Shown here in pieces: positions 30,151 through 41,100 of a stretch of 64,000 bases of DNA (position 1 is its first letter; each line of letters begins with the position of its first letter). Location of the stretch: contig OZ037927.1 of the NCBI GenBank assembly GCA_964035575.1, positions 744,001-808,000 on the forward strand. Direction: 5' to 3'. The DNA comes from Rhynchopus sp. YZ270_cl-10 (lineage: Eukaryota > Euglenozoa > Diplonemea > Diplonemida > Diplonemidae). A program made the position numbers and the translations under genes. Below the pieces are notes generated by a model. That model was given only the letters and a program-made list of their open reading frames with translations, was not told where the DNA came from and ran no database searches.

Positions 30151-31472
30151 ACCCAAAAAAAAAAAAAGTAGCTATTGACGCAGGCACACCTCCGACTGAC
30201 GTACGATGCTTATCCAGATGAAAGCAAAAATACCCTGCGTCCAACAACAGAAGATGTAAGAAGAAAACTCAAAAAAAAAAAGTGAACTTTGAGGGGCGCA
30301 AATATGAAGACAAATTGGCAGCAAATAACAAAGAAGACTGGTGTTCCGGAGGGTCGACGGAGTATTGACAGGTCGCTGACAGGACGTTGACCGATTTCCC
30401 ATAGCACCGGAAGAAGAAAACTGAGACACAATCGTACTTGCACACACAAGAAACTATTTCATATACTTTCTTTTCTAAAACGAAAAGAAGAAGCAAAGAG
30501 GGTGCGAAAAATGTACCCTTGCTTTTTGAAGAAAAGTAAAAAGGAGGGGGGCAGTGTCGGCTGGCAGCTTTCGCGGTCACCAGAACACCCAGTGCAGGAT
30601 GTAACGCACTGCTGAACCGAATCGCAGAAAGAGCATAACCATATGAGGAGGGGGAAATGGCTGTGCTAAAGGTGGTGCAGAGGATAAAATGAAGGATAAA
30701 ATAAGAAAAAGTGAAGACAGTGCAAAACGCCCTCTGGGACGCAGGTGCACTGACACTCCGTGGGGTTATCGAACCTCCCCCGGAGTATTTGCACATTGGG
30801 GGTTGCTAACAAGGAAACTGTAAGCAAAAAGAAAGAGCGAGCAGAGTGGTGCGCATCCTCGGGGTGTCTACACTAATACAACCAAGCTTTCGAAAAAAAA
30901 AAAAAAAAACAAGAAAAAAAAGGGTAGCCTTGAATAGACCCTTTGAAAGAAAAGGAGTTGGAAGGTGTCGAAACGCATCTCAGTCAAGCTCATGCAAAGG
31001 GGGTGGGACGTGGGTGTTCCGTACCCCCCTATAGAAATGGTAGATTGTTGATGCAGACACCTACGACTGACCCACATACGATGCTAGCCATTCCGGATGA
31101 AAGCACAAAAAGCACCCTGCAGCCAACAGACACAAATAAACATATATTTTTTTGGTGTGGCCGACGACCCCAAAACAGCAGAAAAATATCAGAAAGTAGC
31201 AGAAAGTAGCACAAAATAGCACCCCTTTTCAGCCGCACCATTTTTTGACTTGACTACAAAGCCCTGTCATGACAGTGCATGACCCGGTACACCGTGTAGT
31301 TGAACCCGGTCGGAGGAGAGAGAGAGAGAGAAAAGGACAGGAAAAGCGCAACAGCGAAACAACGTGACTAGGAAAAAAACGAGGAAAGGCCTCACTACTG
31401 AGGATGTACATACATCTTTTTTTTGTTGTTTTATTTTTCTTTTTGAAGAGAGGGAATGAAAAGGGGGAAACA

Positions 31473-31531
31473 TGTTTTTTGAAAACTTGGTTGTATTAGT
31501 GTAGCCACCCTAGAGTGTGCTCCACTAATAT
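31473..31531 (-). repeat. PA1 unit (short poly(A)-ended repeat), representative copy
   Basis: On the plus strand: T-run, GAAAACTTGGTTGTATTAG, TGTAGCCACCCTAGAGTGTG, CTCCACTA. Read on the minus strand it ends CCAAGTTTTC plus an A-run. Other copies: 1258-1283 (part), 1708-1735 (part), 3063-3105, 4993-5040, 5711-5775, 7803-7860, 8904-8956, 10540-10590, 17908-17967, 28553-28610, and one inverted at 30844-30893. All but that one share the orientation of the host genes. Confidence 0.7.
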
Positions 31532-31699
31532 TTTTTTTCCTTCCCCCTACTATACTATACTAACTACGTACACACAAAACAATTCATTTCATTCCTTTTT
31601 CTTCTTTCATTATTTCATTTCTAGGTATGATAAGGGGGGCAAGATGCAGGGATGGGATAACCCCACCCCTCGAACAACCCTCCTTCACTCCAAACTGGA

Positions 31700-31790
31700 G
31701 TTATTGATGCAGGCACCACACCTCCGACTGACCCACTGTGCGATGCCAGTCATGGATGAAAGCACAAAATTCCCCTGCAGCCTACAACAG
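31700..31790 (+). repeat. S3 dispersed repeat, representative copy
   Basis: Core TTGATGCAGGCAC, CACCTCCGACTGACCCACT, CGATGCCAG, GATGAAAGCACAAA, CCCTGCAGCC. Other copies: 30172-30250, 31047-31140, 48025-48105, fragment near 3490. This copy lies about 100 bp past the stop of the membrane-anchored protein gene. No frame is conserved. Confidence 0.65.
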
Positions 31791-31888
31791 TAAACCTAAC
31801 TCCAAATAAAATTGCTAATCTGCGTCCAAATAAGATTTTGGAATTTTTTTGTAATTTGATGATGACATTTTTTCAAAGATAGTTTAAC

Positions 31889-33025
31889 TCAACTCAAATT
31901 CCCTGTCAACGCGATGACCAAAAACAACGCAAGAATGGCCACTGAGACACAACATATCCCCGCCATAATCCTCTGAAATGCAGAATAGGCCTGCATCTTT
32001 TCCAGGTACGGGTCGTCATCATAATCCACTGTACGGGGTATCGAGGCACGCCCCGCACTTCGTCGAGAAGCAGAGCTTCGTACTGAAGGAGAAGCAGACA
32101 CCACCGACACCTGCTTCACCACCGGAACCCCTTCTTTTGGGACCTGAAGTCTCGACGATATTGGCGAAATATTCGCTGCGTTTCCTACCGGCTCAACACT
32201 CCTTCCCCCACCTACCCCTTGCACCGTCGACACACTCGCATGCTGTGTCACCAAAATCGATGGTGCAGGAAACCCTGGTAACACCTCCAACGGATTCAAC
32301 CCAGCAGCACTCACCTGTCTTGGCCGTGCCTCTCTCTTCTCTGCCTTTACCGTAGCAGCGATAGGCTCTGATTTTTCCACTCTCCCTTGAGGCATCGTAT
32401 CCCCTTGATTTCCATCATACTGCACTGTCTGTGGGGTGGTAGGTGGGGTGCTGTTTAGTGGGGCCGGATCGCCCCCCCTTTCGGTACTTACCCCCCTCCG
32501 CGGACTGTACTCCGGTGCTACATAAGCTCCATCCATATACGCATCATACACCGAAACGGTACGGTATTCCTCCTCATTCGGCTCCCTCCCCGGGTCCACC
32601 ACCCGAACGCGCCGTGGAGAGGAGGACATCAAATATTGCTCCGACCTCGGGGTTGCCCCTCGAGGCGAAGGGGTTTCACTGATTTGGTAGGGAACAACAT
32701 CCCCTTGAGGAGGGGTCCGTACTCGAGAAGCTTCAAGATATTTTGGAGGGGAAGAAGAACGCTGAGCAAGATGAAGCTGTGGAGACGGCGTTTCCAAACT
32801 ATTAATCCAATCCCCAGAAGGTGCAGGGGAAGCATCGGGGAGCTGGTGTGTATTCTGATTATGATATCCTACACCTCCGTCCTCACCAACTATTACGCGA
32901 GACCCAGGTGATGCTCTTTCCATGCTCCTTCGTGCCCCATCAATCTCCAGCACACCATCATGTAAGCTGACAAACACATTATCCCCTTCACTGTTCTCGC
33001 TACCTTCTGCGGTTAGATACCCCAT
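31889..33025 (-). CDS. C-terminally membrane-anchored Pro/Ser-rich protein, 378 aa
   Basis: Residues 1-350 are polar and disordered-looking, rich in Pro, Ser, Thr and short acidic patches, with many SP/TP pairs. Residues about 353-375 (GICCVSVAILALFLVIALTG) form one hydrophobic helix followed by three residues, so the protein is probably tail-anchored with its bulk in the cytosol. No signal peptide or known domain. The ATG at 33025 follows a pyrimidine tract (T-run, C-run, T-run) that ends three bases before it. A degraded copy of its N-terminal coding region (RVIVGEDG-VGY) and of its 5' flank lies at 45060-45390 inside the galaxin-like array. Function unknown. Confidence 0.7.
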   Translation of the reverse strand: MGYLTAEGSENSEGDNVFVSLHDGVLEIDGARRSMERASPGSRVIVGEDGGVGYHNQNTHQLPDASPAPSGDWINSLETPSPQLHLAQRSSSPPKYLEASRVRTPPQGDVVPYQISETPSPRGATPRSEQYLMSSSPRRVRVVDPGREPNEEEYRTVSVYDAYMDGAYVAPEYSPRRGVSTERGGDPAPLNSTPPTTPQTVQYDGNQGDTMPQGRVEKSEPIAATVKAEKREARPRQVSAAGLNPLEVLPGFPAPSILVTQHASVSTVQGVGGGRSVEPVGNAANISPISSRLQVPKEGVPVVKQVSVVSASPSVRSSASRRSAGRASIPRTVDYDDDPYLEKMQAYSAFQRIMAGICCVSVAILALFLVIALTGNLS

Positions 33026-34505
33026 TTAAAAAAAGTGGGGGGAAAAAAAAAAACAAAAAAAAACAAAACTGTTGAGAAGAAAGAAGACAAAAAAAAAAAA
33101 ACAATTTTACAGCATTTTCTCCAATTTTTTTGGGGGAGGTGTGTTTTTTGGCAGGTGTGTTCTGTAGAGTGGGTGGAGGTGGAGTACGGGGGGGGTTTCA
33201 TTTAAGCACGGTGATGATGTTACTAAGAGGTTTTTGGTGATATGACATGATATATCCTTAGTATCATCATCAATGTGCATGGTGGCCATGTAAGGCAGTG
33301 ACACAGCTTTTGATGACATTGTAATGAGGATGGGGGAATGTGGACTTTCTTTGTTCTTAGCTGTCCTTCACCAGGAACCTGCAAAAACTCTGAGGGTTTC
33401 CGCATTTTTGTTTCTTTGAGGGGACAAATAAAAAGAAAAAGAGACTGGTGTGATCACCCAAACGGATTCTCCGTGGTTCCCCCGAAGGTGCTCCGCAAAT
33501 CTTAATATAGCCCGAAACAGTTCTCCGTGGTTCCCCTGTGGGTTGTCCGTACCCCCTGAATCACACAAAGAGAGAAAGAAGTGTCAACAGCAACCTGCAA
33601 AAACTCTTAGGGTTTCCGCATTTTTGATTCTTTGAGTGGGACAAATAAAAAAGAACAAATAAAGAAAGAAAGTTGGAGGTGCAAACGTCTCTGTGGACGC
33701 AAAGGTATTGAACCGCCACGGGAAAAAAGCAACAAATTTACAAGAATTTACTTGCAAAAAAAGTTTAGAAGATGACCCTAAGCCTCGTGCTGAGTCACCT
33801 AAATAAAGAGAAGGGAAGGGAAATCGAACCTTGGGGCGGGAGTAAAGAGTAATAAACGTGCTAAAACGAATCTCAGTAGGGGAAAAAAAAATGTTGAGTA
33901 TGAGATGAACCTGAGCCTCTCGCACTTCGTCACCTCGATCACTAATCGTTATCAAAGAAACGTTTATAAGACGCCTCTCGTGATTAGTCACCTCGATCAC
34001 ATTCGTTATCGCGGCGCAACAGCTGCTGGTTTCTACAAGTTTGTTGCGAGGGATGATGTCTTTTCCCCAGCCAGAGTTCGTAATTATGGCACGTATGCAT
34101 CAAAAGAGAGTCGATATGTCCACACGAGAGGGAACGGCTGTGTGCAACACGGGCACAGAGCAGCCGCTTATGTCCCATCCCAGGCGAATACAATATGTTC
34201 CCATTCCAGCCAAGGCAAGGCAAAGGCAGATGTAGTATCAGCGGGGAGAGGGGAGAGGGGAGAGTGGGAGGGGGAATACACACACGTGGCACTCTTGTTT
34301 ACAAACGGAAAAATAGACCCTGCTGAAAGAGGAAAGCCCTGGTTGGGGTGGGGTGATCCGGGAGGGGAAGTCGATAAACAAACATATCTGGTGAACCTAG
34401 CACCAAGAACGCATCATCTACAAATACTGAATGGAAAACGATTTGGCAGGCACGCACCTTCCGTCCATTTGTATCCATTTCTAAAGATCAAAACACTTTC
34501 CTTTT
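33026..34505. other. 5' flank of the membrane-protein gene and left end of the array
   Basis: 33130-33400 is duplicated at 45150-45390. 33640-33850 holds the S1-related unit and the GAAGATGACCCTAAGCC repeat; 33905-34015 has two D6 units; 34100-34300 is a 3' flank segment conserved after every galaxin-like gene. TTCTCCGTGGTTCCCC occurs twice at about 33466-33535. No separate gene seen. Confidence 0.6.
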
Positions 34506-35489
34506 TCAGCAACATTTGTTGTGGCAGCATGTTGCCCCAATGTCGCAGATGCTGTGCTGGAACTGTGTCGCGCAGCACTGTTTTGTTGTCTTGTCGAAGC
34601 AAGTCCACGTTTGGTCGTCGCTATGTCCACAGCAGCCTGCGTCTGGTGCACAGAGCTGCCCGACACAGCACGAGTTCTCCGTGGCGTTGTAGCACTTCCC
34701 CGGCTCTTGTTGCGCAGCACAGATCTCAAGGCCTTTGTCACAACAGGTGTTCCAGAAGCCATCAAAGTTCCGGTACACGTGGCACTCCTGTGTCGAATTG
34801 CAGACCTTGTTGCCTTGGTTCTCTGCCTTGCAGCATGTCTCCCCTGCAGAAGGCACGTACACATGCCCGCCACAGCACTCTTCAATGTCAGGCCTCTTCA
34901 GACACCCGCACGCAGAACAGGTTTCACCATTGTTGCAAACGGTCTTTCCATTGCAGCACTGCTCCGTCGCGTTGTTGTACATGTTGCCGCCACAGCAGAG
35001 GTGCTGGGTGTCGTTCTTGGGTGCGCATCCACAGCCGGAGCAACGTTCGAACTCAAGGTCGCAGGTTTTGCCTCCACCGCAGCAGTGGGTGCGGTTGTCG
35101 TAGAGAGGCACATCCTTGGCACAGCAGTGCAGGTTTGGGTCTGTTGTTGTCCCGCATTTGCCAGCACAGTAGATGCCTTCCTTCGGTGCAACGGTGCCTG
35201 AATCAGCGCAACACTGCTCACCCTCGCCGTAGCACGAGGTCTGCCCCCTTGGGTCGCTGTTGCTGACACAGCAGTGCGGCTTGTCCAGGTCACAGATCGC
35301 CCCTACATAGTAACACTTTGAGCAGTGCTTCTCCGTGGCGTTGTAGCAAATGCCTGAGTCCTCGTAGTCACCCTGGCAGCAGTCGAGCCCTTTGGGACAC
35401 TTCTCATAGTCGTCATAGCAGTACGAGGTGTTGCTGAGGGCAGCAGTGGCGCAGAGGCCGAAGGTGACAGTGAGGAGGTAGGTGTGCAT
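34506..35489 (-). CDS. Secreted cysteine-rich galaxin-like protein, copy 1, 327 aa
   Basis: Begins with a signal peptide (MHTYLLTVTFGLCATAALS). The mature part is almost all di-cysteine repeats in galaxin style, for example LCCGGNMYNNATEQCCNGK and ECCGGHVYVPSAGETCC, with many disulfides expected and at least six N-glycosylation sequons (YNATE, DNRTH, KNDTQ, NNATE, CNSTQ). Galaxins are extracellular or skeletal-matrix proteins in corals, with relatives in other eukaryotes; here a cell-surface or secreted matrix role is inferred. The frame stays open 149 codons upstream, but the Met at 35489 is the start because the signal peptide begins there in all five copies. A CTTCACCTTCAG acceptor-like site is 44 bp upstream. 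N-terminal two-thirds nearly identical to copy 2; C-terminal third closer to copy 5. Confidence 0.88.
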   Translation of the reverse strand: MHTYLLTVTFGLCATAALSNTSYCYDDYEKCPKGLDCCQGDYEDSGICYNATEKHCSKCYYVGAICDLDKPHCCVSNSDPRGQTSCYGEGEQCCADSGTVAPKEGIYCAGKCGTTTDPNLHCCAKDVPLYDNRTHCCGGGKTCDLEFERCSGCGCAPKNDTQHLCCGGNMYNNATEQCCNGKTVCNNGETCSACGCLKRPDIEECCGGHVYVPSAGETCCKAENQGNKVCNSTQECHVYRNFDGFWNTCCDKGLEICAAQQEPGKCYNATENSCCVGQLCAPDAGCCGHSDDQTWTCFDKTTKQCCATQFQHSICDIGATCCHNKCC

Positions 35490-36522
35490 GGTTGGGAGGG
35501 GGTCTGGTTTGGGTGTGGTGTGTGGGTTTGGGTCTGAAGGTGAAGTGAAGAAAGCGGTGGAATTTTTGTGAGTGTAATGGATTGGATGCAACGAGCTCGT
35601 CAAAAGACGACGCTGTGTTTTTTGCACACATTGTCTTGTCAGTTTGCGGGGGCGTGCTATCGTAATGAGGATGGGGGAATGTGGACTTTCTTTGTTCTTA
35701 GCTGTCCTTCGCCAGCAACCTGCAAAAACTCTTAGGGTTTCCGCATTTTGTTTCTTTGAGTGGGACACAAAAAAAAAAAGAAAAAGAGAGAAAGAAAGTT
35801 GGAGGTGCAAACGTCTCTGTGGACGCAAAGGTATTGAACCGCCACGAAAAAAAAGCAACAACTTTACAAGATTTTGCTTGCAAAAGAAAAGAAAAAAAAG
35901 TTTATAAGATGGCCCTAAGCCTCTCTGCATAGTCACCTAACTAAAGAGAAGGGAAGGGAAATCGACCCTTGGGAGGGAATAAAGAGTAGTTGAAACGTGT
36001 TGTAACGCATCTCAGTGGGGAAAAAATATTGCATGAGTATGAGATGAACCTAAGCCTCTCGCACTTCGTCACCTCGATCACTCATCGTTATCAAAAGAGA
36101 GGGTCGATATGTCCACACGAGAGGGAACGGCTGTGTGCAATACGGGCACAGAGCAGCCGCTTCTGTCCCATCCCAGGCGAATACAATATGTTCGCATGAC
36201 AGCCAAGGCAAGGCAAAGGCGAATGTATCAGCGGGGAGAGGGGAGGGAGGAGGGGGAATACATACACACGTGACACTCTTGATTACAAACGGGGAAAAAT
36301 AGACCCTGATGAAAGAGCAAAGCCCCGATGGGTGGGGTGATCCGGGGAGGGAAGCCGATAAACAAACATATCTGGTGAACCTAGCACCAAGAACGCATCA
36401 TCTACAAATACTGAATGGAAAACGATTTGGCAGGCACGCACCTTCCGTCCATTTGTATTTCAAGGCACTTCTTTTATTTATGTTTTCCCGAGACATTTCC
36501 AAAGATCAACCACTTTCCTTTT
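35490..36522. other. Spacer between galaxin-like copies 1 and 2
   Basis: Repeat spacer of the array: 5' flank of copy 1 with CTGCAAAAACTCTTAGGG (about 35719) and the S1-related unit (35795-35850), then the 3' flank of copy 2 with a D6 unit (36041-36092) and the GAGGGAACGGCTGTGTGCAA segment. No separate gene seen. Confidence 0.7.
35534..35550 (-). promoter_or_regulatory. Conserved acceptor-like site upstream of the galaxin-like genes
   Basis: On the minus strand CTTCACTTCACCTTCAG ends 44 bp before the ATG. The same site, with the same spacing (44-45 bp), precedes copies 2-5 at about 37551, 44901, 47219 and 49602. This fits a trans-splice acceptor; a cis 3' splice site with an unseen upstream exon is also possible. 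Confidence 0.5.
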
Positions 36523-37506
36523 TCAGCAGCATTTGCTGCTGCAACACTTTGCCCCAATGTCGCAGACGCTGTGCTGGAACTGTGTCGAGCAGCACTGCTT
36601 TGTTGTCTTGTCGAAGCAAGTCCACGTTTGGTCATCGCCTTGTCCACAGCAGCCTGCGTCTGGTGCACAGAGCTGCCCGACACAGCACGAGTTCTCCGTG
36701 GCGTTGTAGCACTTCCCCTGGTCTTGGTGTGCAGAACAGATCTCAAGACCTTTGTCACAGCAGGTGTTCCAGTAGCCATCAGCGTTCGCGTACACGTGGC
36801 ACTCCTGTGTCGAATTGCAGACCTTGTTGGCTTGGTTCTCTGCCTTGCAGCATGTCTCCCCTGCAGAAGGCACGTACACACCCGCGCCACAGCACTCTTC
36901 AATGTCAGGCCTCTTCAGACACCCGCACGCAGAACAGGTTTCACCATTGTTGCAAACGGTCTTTCCATTGCAGCACTGCTCCGTCGCGTTGTTGTACATG
37001 TTGCCGCCACAGCAGAGGTGCTGGGTGTCGTTCTTGGGTGCGCATCCACAGTCGGAGCAACGTTCGAACTCAAGGTCGCAGGTTTTGCCTCCACCGCAGC
37101 AGTGGGTGCGGTTGTCGTAGAGAGGCACATCCTTGGCACAGCAGTGCAGGTTTGGGTCTGTTGTTGTCCCGCATTTGCCAGCACAGTAGATGCCTTCCTT
37201 CGGTGCAACGGTGCCTGAATCAGCGCAACACTGCTCACCCTCGCCGTAGCACGAGGTCTGCCCCCTTGGGTCGCTGTTGCTGACACAGCAGTGCGGCTTG
37301 TCCAGGTCACAGATCGCCCCTACATAGTAACACTTTGAGCAGTGCTTCTCCGTGGCGTTGTAGCAAATGCCTGAGTCCTCGTAGTCACCCTGGCAGCAGT
37401 CGAGCCCTTTGGGACACTTCTCATAGTCGTCATAGCAGTACGAGGTGTTGCTGAGGGCAGCAGTGGCGCAGAGGCCGAAGGTGACAGTGAGGAGGTAGGT
37501 GTGCAT
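36523..37506 (-). CDS. Secreted cysteine-rich galaxin-like protein, copy 2, 327 aa
   Basis: Same plan as copy 1: signal peptide, then di-cysteine repeats. The first 200 residues match copy 1 almost exactly (one Gly/Asp change in FERCSDCGC). From ECCGAGVYVPSAGETCC onward it follows copy 3 instead (HVYANADGYWNTCC, SAHQDQGKCYNATEN, GQGDDQTWTC), ending SSKCC. This switch of partner along the gene indicates gene conversion or unequal crossover. The 5-kb transposon block begins about 270 bp upstream of its start codon, in the 5' flank. Role as for copy 1, inferred. Confidence 0.88.
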   Translation of the reverse strand: MHTYLLTVTFGLCATAALSNTSYCYDDYEKCPKGLDCCQGDYEDSGICYNATEKHCSKCYYVGAICDLDKPHCCVSNSDPRGQTSCYGEGEQCCADSGTVAPKEGIYCAGKCGTTTDPNLHCCAKDVPLYDNRTHCCGGGKTCDLEFERCSDCGCAPKNDTQHLCCGGNMYNNATEQCCNGKTVCNNGETCSACGCLKRPDIEECCGAGVYVPSAGETCCKAENQANKVCNSTQECHVYANADGYWNTCCDKGLEICSAHQDQGKCYNATENSCCVGQLCAPDAGCCGQGDDQTWTCFDKTTKQCCSTQFQHSVCDIGAKCCSSKCC

Positions 37507-37783
37507 GGTTGGGAGGGGGTCTGGTTTGGGTGTGGTGTGTGGGTTTGGGTCTGAAGGTGAAGTGAAGAAAGCAGTCGAATTTTTGTGGTGCAATGGATTG
37601 GATGCAACGAGCTTGTCAAAAGACGACGCTCTGCGCATTGTCCTGTCAGTTTGCGGAGACGTGCTATCGTAATGAGGATGGGGGAATGTGGACTTTCTTT
37701 GTTCTTAGCTGTCAACAGGAACCTGCAAAAACTCTTAGGGTTTCCGCATTTTTGTTTCTTTGAGGGGGACAAATTAGTATATT

Positions 37784-37905
37784 TTTTCTGGAAATATAGT
37801 ACTCATATTTCCTGAGGTACCCCCAATGCTGCTGAGGGAAATCGTCGACCGAAGCAGCATTGGGGGTACCGAAGGAAATATGGTGCTATATTTCCAGAAA
37901 ATTCA
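37784..37905. repeat. Perfect-arm hairpin at the left edge of the 5-kb insertion
   Basis: Arms TTTTCTGGAAATATAG and GGTACCCCCAATGCTGCT are each repeated inverted around a loop of about 20 bp (37837-37855), giving some 45 paired bases per arm. A related segment with ATATAGAACCCATATTTCC occurs near the right edge (42722-42744). Probably part of the transposon ends or a separate small palindromic element. Confidence 0.7.
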
Positions 37906-38167
37906 TATTTTCATTTTCGGTAATATTGTCCCGACGCACAAATCCGCTCGTATTCTGTGTGTCAAAAAACCCCTGTTATGGTACAGTTCTTGTGTGTCAA
38001 AATGTGTATGTTGGTGTGCTGGAAGGAGAGGGGTTCAGATTCATTTATATGATGATATTTACCGACGTGGGGGATGGGGGTAGCTGGAACACTTTGTCAC
38101 TTTGGGACGTTGATCGTTATGTGGATGTAGGGTGTTTTTCAGGGGTATGTTAACCACGTGTGTGTCT

Positions 38168-41100
38168 TACACCATGGACTCGTAATGACATTACGCGCGT
38201 CATGACGAGGTAATTACGAGTGCCTTGACGAGGGCACCCCCTCGTAATTACGAGGGGGTGCCCTCGTCATGACGAGGTAATTACGAGGGCACCCCCTCGT
38301 AATTACCACGTCACGACGTCGTCATGACGTGGGCACCCACGACAAGGCGATTTTTGACCAATAAAAAAAAAATTTTTTTTTCCAAAAATCGGGCGTGGTA
38401 GGTCATAAAGTGGCCCAAAAAATCCAAAGAAAACCTCAGATTGACCAAATGGTGAAAAAAATTGTCAAGTCAAATTTCAGCCAAAATACGGTCATTCACG
38501 GTATGGTGGCGATCGTCGGTCGATTGCGGGCGATCGCCGTCGATGAGAGAAAAAATGACGATCGTCAAAAAAAAAGAGCGATCGCTGGCGATCGCCAGCG
38601 ATCGCCAGCTATTGCCAGCTAAGTTATGGTGTTTTGTGCCCCTCCCCTCGGACCCCCCCTCCCCATTGTGAAATACAATACAAACCAACAGGGTAGCAAA
38701 AATAAAAACAAAAACAAACAAACAAACTTTCAAATCTCCCTCCCCATTCCATCCCTGTCACCACATCCAACCAACAGTATTAACACTTGTAATAGTAAAA
38801 AATCAGAATGCGGTTCATCGACCTCCTGATGATATTGTTGACCATGTACTGCATCATGGGCAGCGTGGATGCGAGGGGTGATGAAGGCACAGATCTCACC
38901 GCCGGGAAGAGAAAGAAGGGGGAACAGGGCGGGAGGGCAGCGACAAAACGCACCAAGTACGACCCTCGTGCGACGAAAGATGACGAGGAAGATGAAGATG
39001 ACGAGGAAGAAGATGATGATGATGATGATGATGATGAAGAACAAGAACAAGAACAAAAACCTTCGGCACAGATGCTGGCAAAGATAGCAAGCGTCGAAAA
39101 AGTGCTAAAGAAAGAAACGCACAACCGCGACGGCTTGGTTAAGCTTGCCATTGAAGTGGGTGTCCTGAAGAAAAAGGAGAAGCCCCCTGTCATGGCTGTC
39201 CTCCTCAGGAAGTGTGCGGTGCACAGGATACAGAACCCACCCCCGTTCACCCCTAAGGACAAGCTGACAGCATCGGAGAAATCCGACACCAACAAGTCTC
39301 TTGTGGCACAGGTGGCTGGGGCGGCGAAGCAAAAGTTGTTGCCTGCTGTTCCGCTAAAAGCATGCTACACTGACCTGGACCCCAGAAGCGAGCAGGGCTT
39401 GGCCATCATGACAAAAGCGAACGCCATGAAGAACGGGTACAAACTCTCCACTCACGCTTCAAAGTTCGATGGAGAACAAGAGCTTCCGGTGTGTACGCAT
39501 TGCAAATGGGCCTGGTCGCGTGATGTGAAGGTTTACGACATTACCGCTGTCCACTGGAAGAGTCAGAATCACCGCGAAAAAGTGAAGAACGCAGCAGGGA
39601 ACACACCTTCAACATCGGAACCTGTAGCATCATCGGCGGACATCACAGAACTTGCTGTTGAACTGACTGCCATGTTGGGAATCCCTTTTCGTGCGGCATC
39701 ATTGCTACTGAAAGGACTCGCTGGTCGGACCATCCCTGCACACGGAATAGACATTCAGCGCGGGTGGCGCGAACATGGGAATGTCATCTACGGAGCACAC
39801 GTTGACGAGATAAAGAAGAATTTGGGGAATCAAAAGATCAGCCTGGTGCATGACGGTGGGTCTTCCCTCCAGGGGCACACCGTCGCAGTCTTCATCGCGC
39901 AAACGAGGGAGAGGTCCTACTGCCTCCCACTGCAGTATTCGGACACCCCATACACCGGAGAGACGCTGAAGAAGGCACTCGAAGCGTGTCTCGGGGAGGT
40001 GGGAATGACCCTTTCGGACGTGCGACTCATCAGAAGCGATAGAGGGGGGGCCTCTGGTGGAGTATCCCGAGAGCTGAGTGTATTACTGAACGTTCCGTAT
40101 ATCAGCTGCACGAGCCACCTTCTACACAACGTGTGCTCCGATGTCCGGACTACGCTGAAAGCCGATTCTGATTTGGTGTACGAAATATTGCATCTAAGCA
40201 ACTTTGTGTTCCACGACGCAAAACAGCAGAAAAGATGGCGTGCGTTTCAGAAGCAGTTTCAGAAGGGCTCTGCTGTGGCTGAGTTAGAGACTTTGTACAA
40301 AAAGATGACTGCGCGCAAAAAGTCGGCATCCAAATTAGAAATGTCTCAGATGCTTCCACATTTGATTGCAATGGCGAAGGAGAAGGTGACGGAGGAGGAT
40401 TGTGAGTCAGTGAGCAAAGTCACAACGTTTGAGGAGCTGCATTCGGTGGTTGGGACTATCCTGTCGCACGACGAAAACTCGAGAGAAGCGGTAGCAGAAG
40501 CCGTTCGGGCACCGCGTGTCTTCGACACGCGCTTTATCAGCTTCTTGGACGCGGCACAGCACTTGGAGCAGCGTGTGAGGCCCCTCTTCCTCTTCCTGTC
40601 GCAAGAGGTTCAGAAAAAAACCGCCTCTAAATCGATCGTGAAGCTTGCGCAGATCCTCAGAGAACGAGGGTTCGAAGAAGTGCAAGAGGCATTGTCGGAA
40701 TTTGTGGAGGCCACAACCCCCATGCGCGAAGTCCTACAGCGTTATGCCAACGCACAAGCGCCAGGCTGCGGAGCCGTTCGAGTATGGAGTGACTTGGAAA
40801 ATCTGTTGGAAGACCTGAAGAAATTGTCTGAGAGGCCTGGTCGAGTAGGAAGCATTTGCAAAATCATGTGGGAAGGTCTGAACAAGCGTTGGAGGGACAA
40901 GCTCGAACCCGGATACTTCTACTATCTGGCATTGAGGCAGCTGACCCCCGCAGGATTCGAAACAGGAAACATAACCAAATCGCTGATGTCAAATGCCGAC
41001 CTCCGCATGGCGTTCGGCTGGACCGAAGAGGACGTGTCGGACGAGGCATTCAGTCTGTTTTCTCTGCAAGCGGGCGACTTCATGGGGGATTCGGATATTG

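Larger units (their letters stand above)
28517..31888. other. Repeat-filled intergenic region
   Basis: No supported gene. Contains PA1 (about 28553-28610), G-rich DNA (28740-28800), D1 copy 2 with an adjoining S2 fragment (28930-29120), a palindromic block with CGCCCCGGGGCG and CTTCGCCCCACCGGGGCG (29242-29353), S1 units (29998-30150, 30715-30825), S3 units (30172-30250, 31047-31140, 31700-31790), D7 (about 30960-31035), inverted PA1 (30844-30893) and PA1 (31473-31531). Confidence 0.6.

Noticed and set aside
35490-35936. N-terminal extension of galaxin-like copy 1 (and similar ones in other copies)
   Set aside because: The extension is not conserved between copies, and the signal peptide begins at the internal Met in all five.
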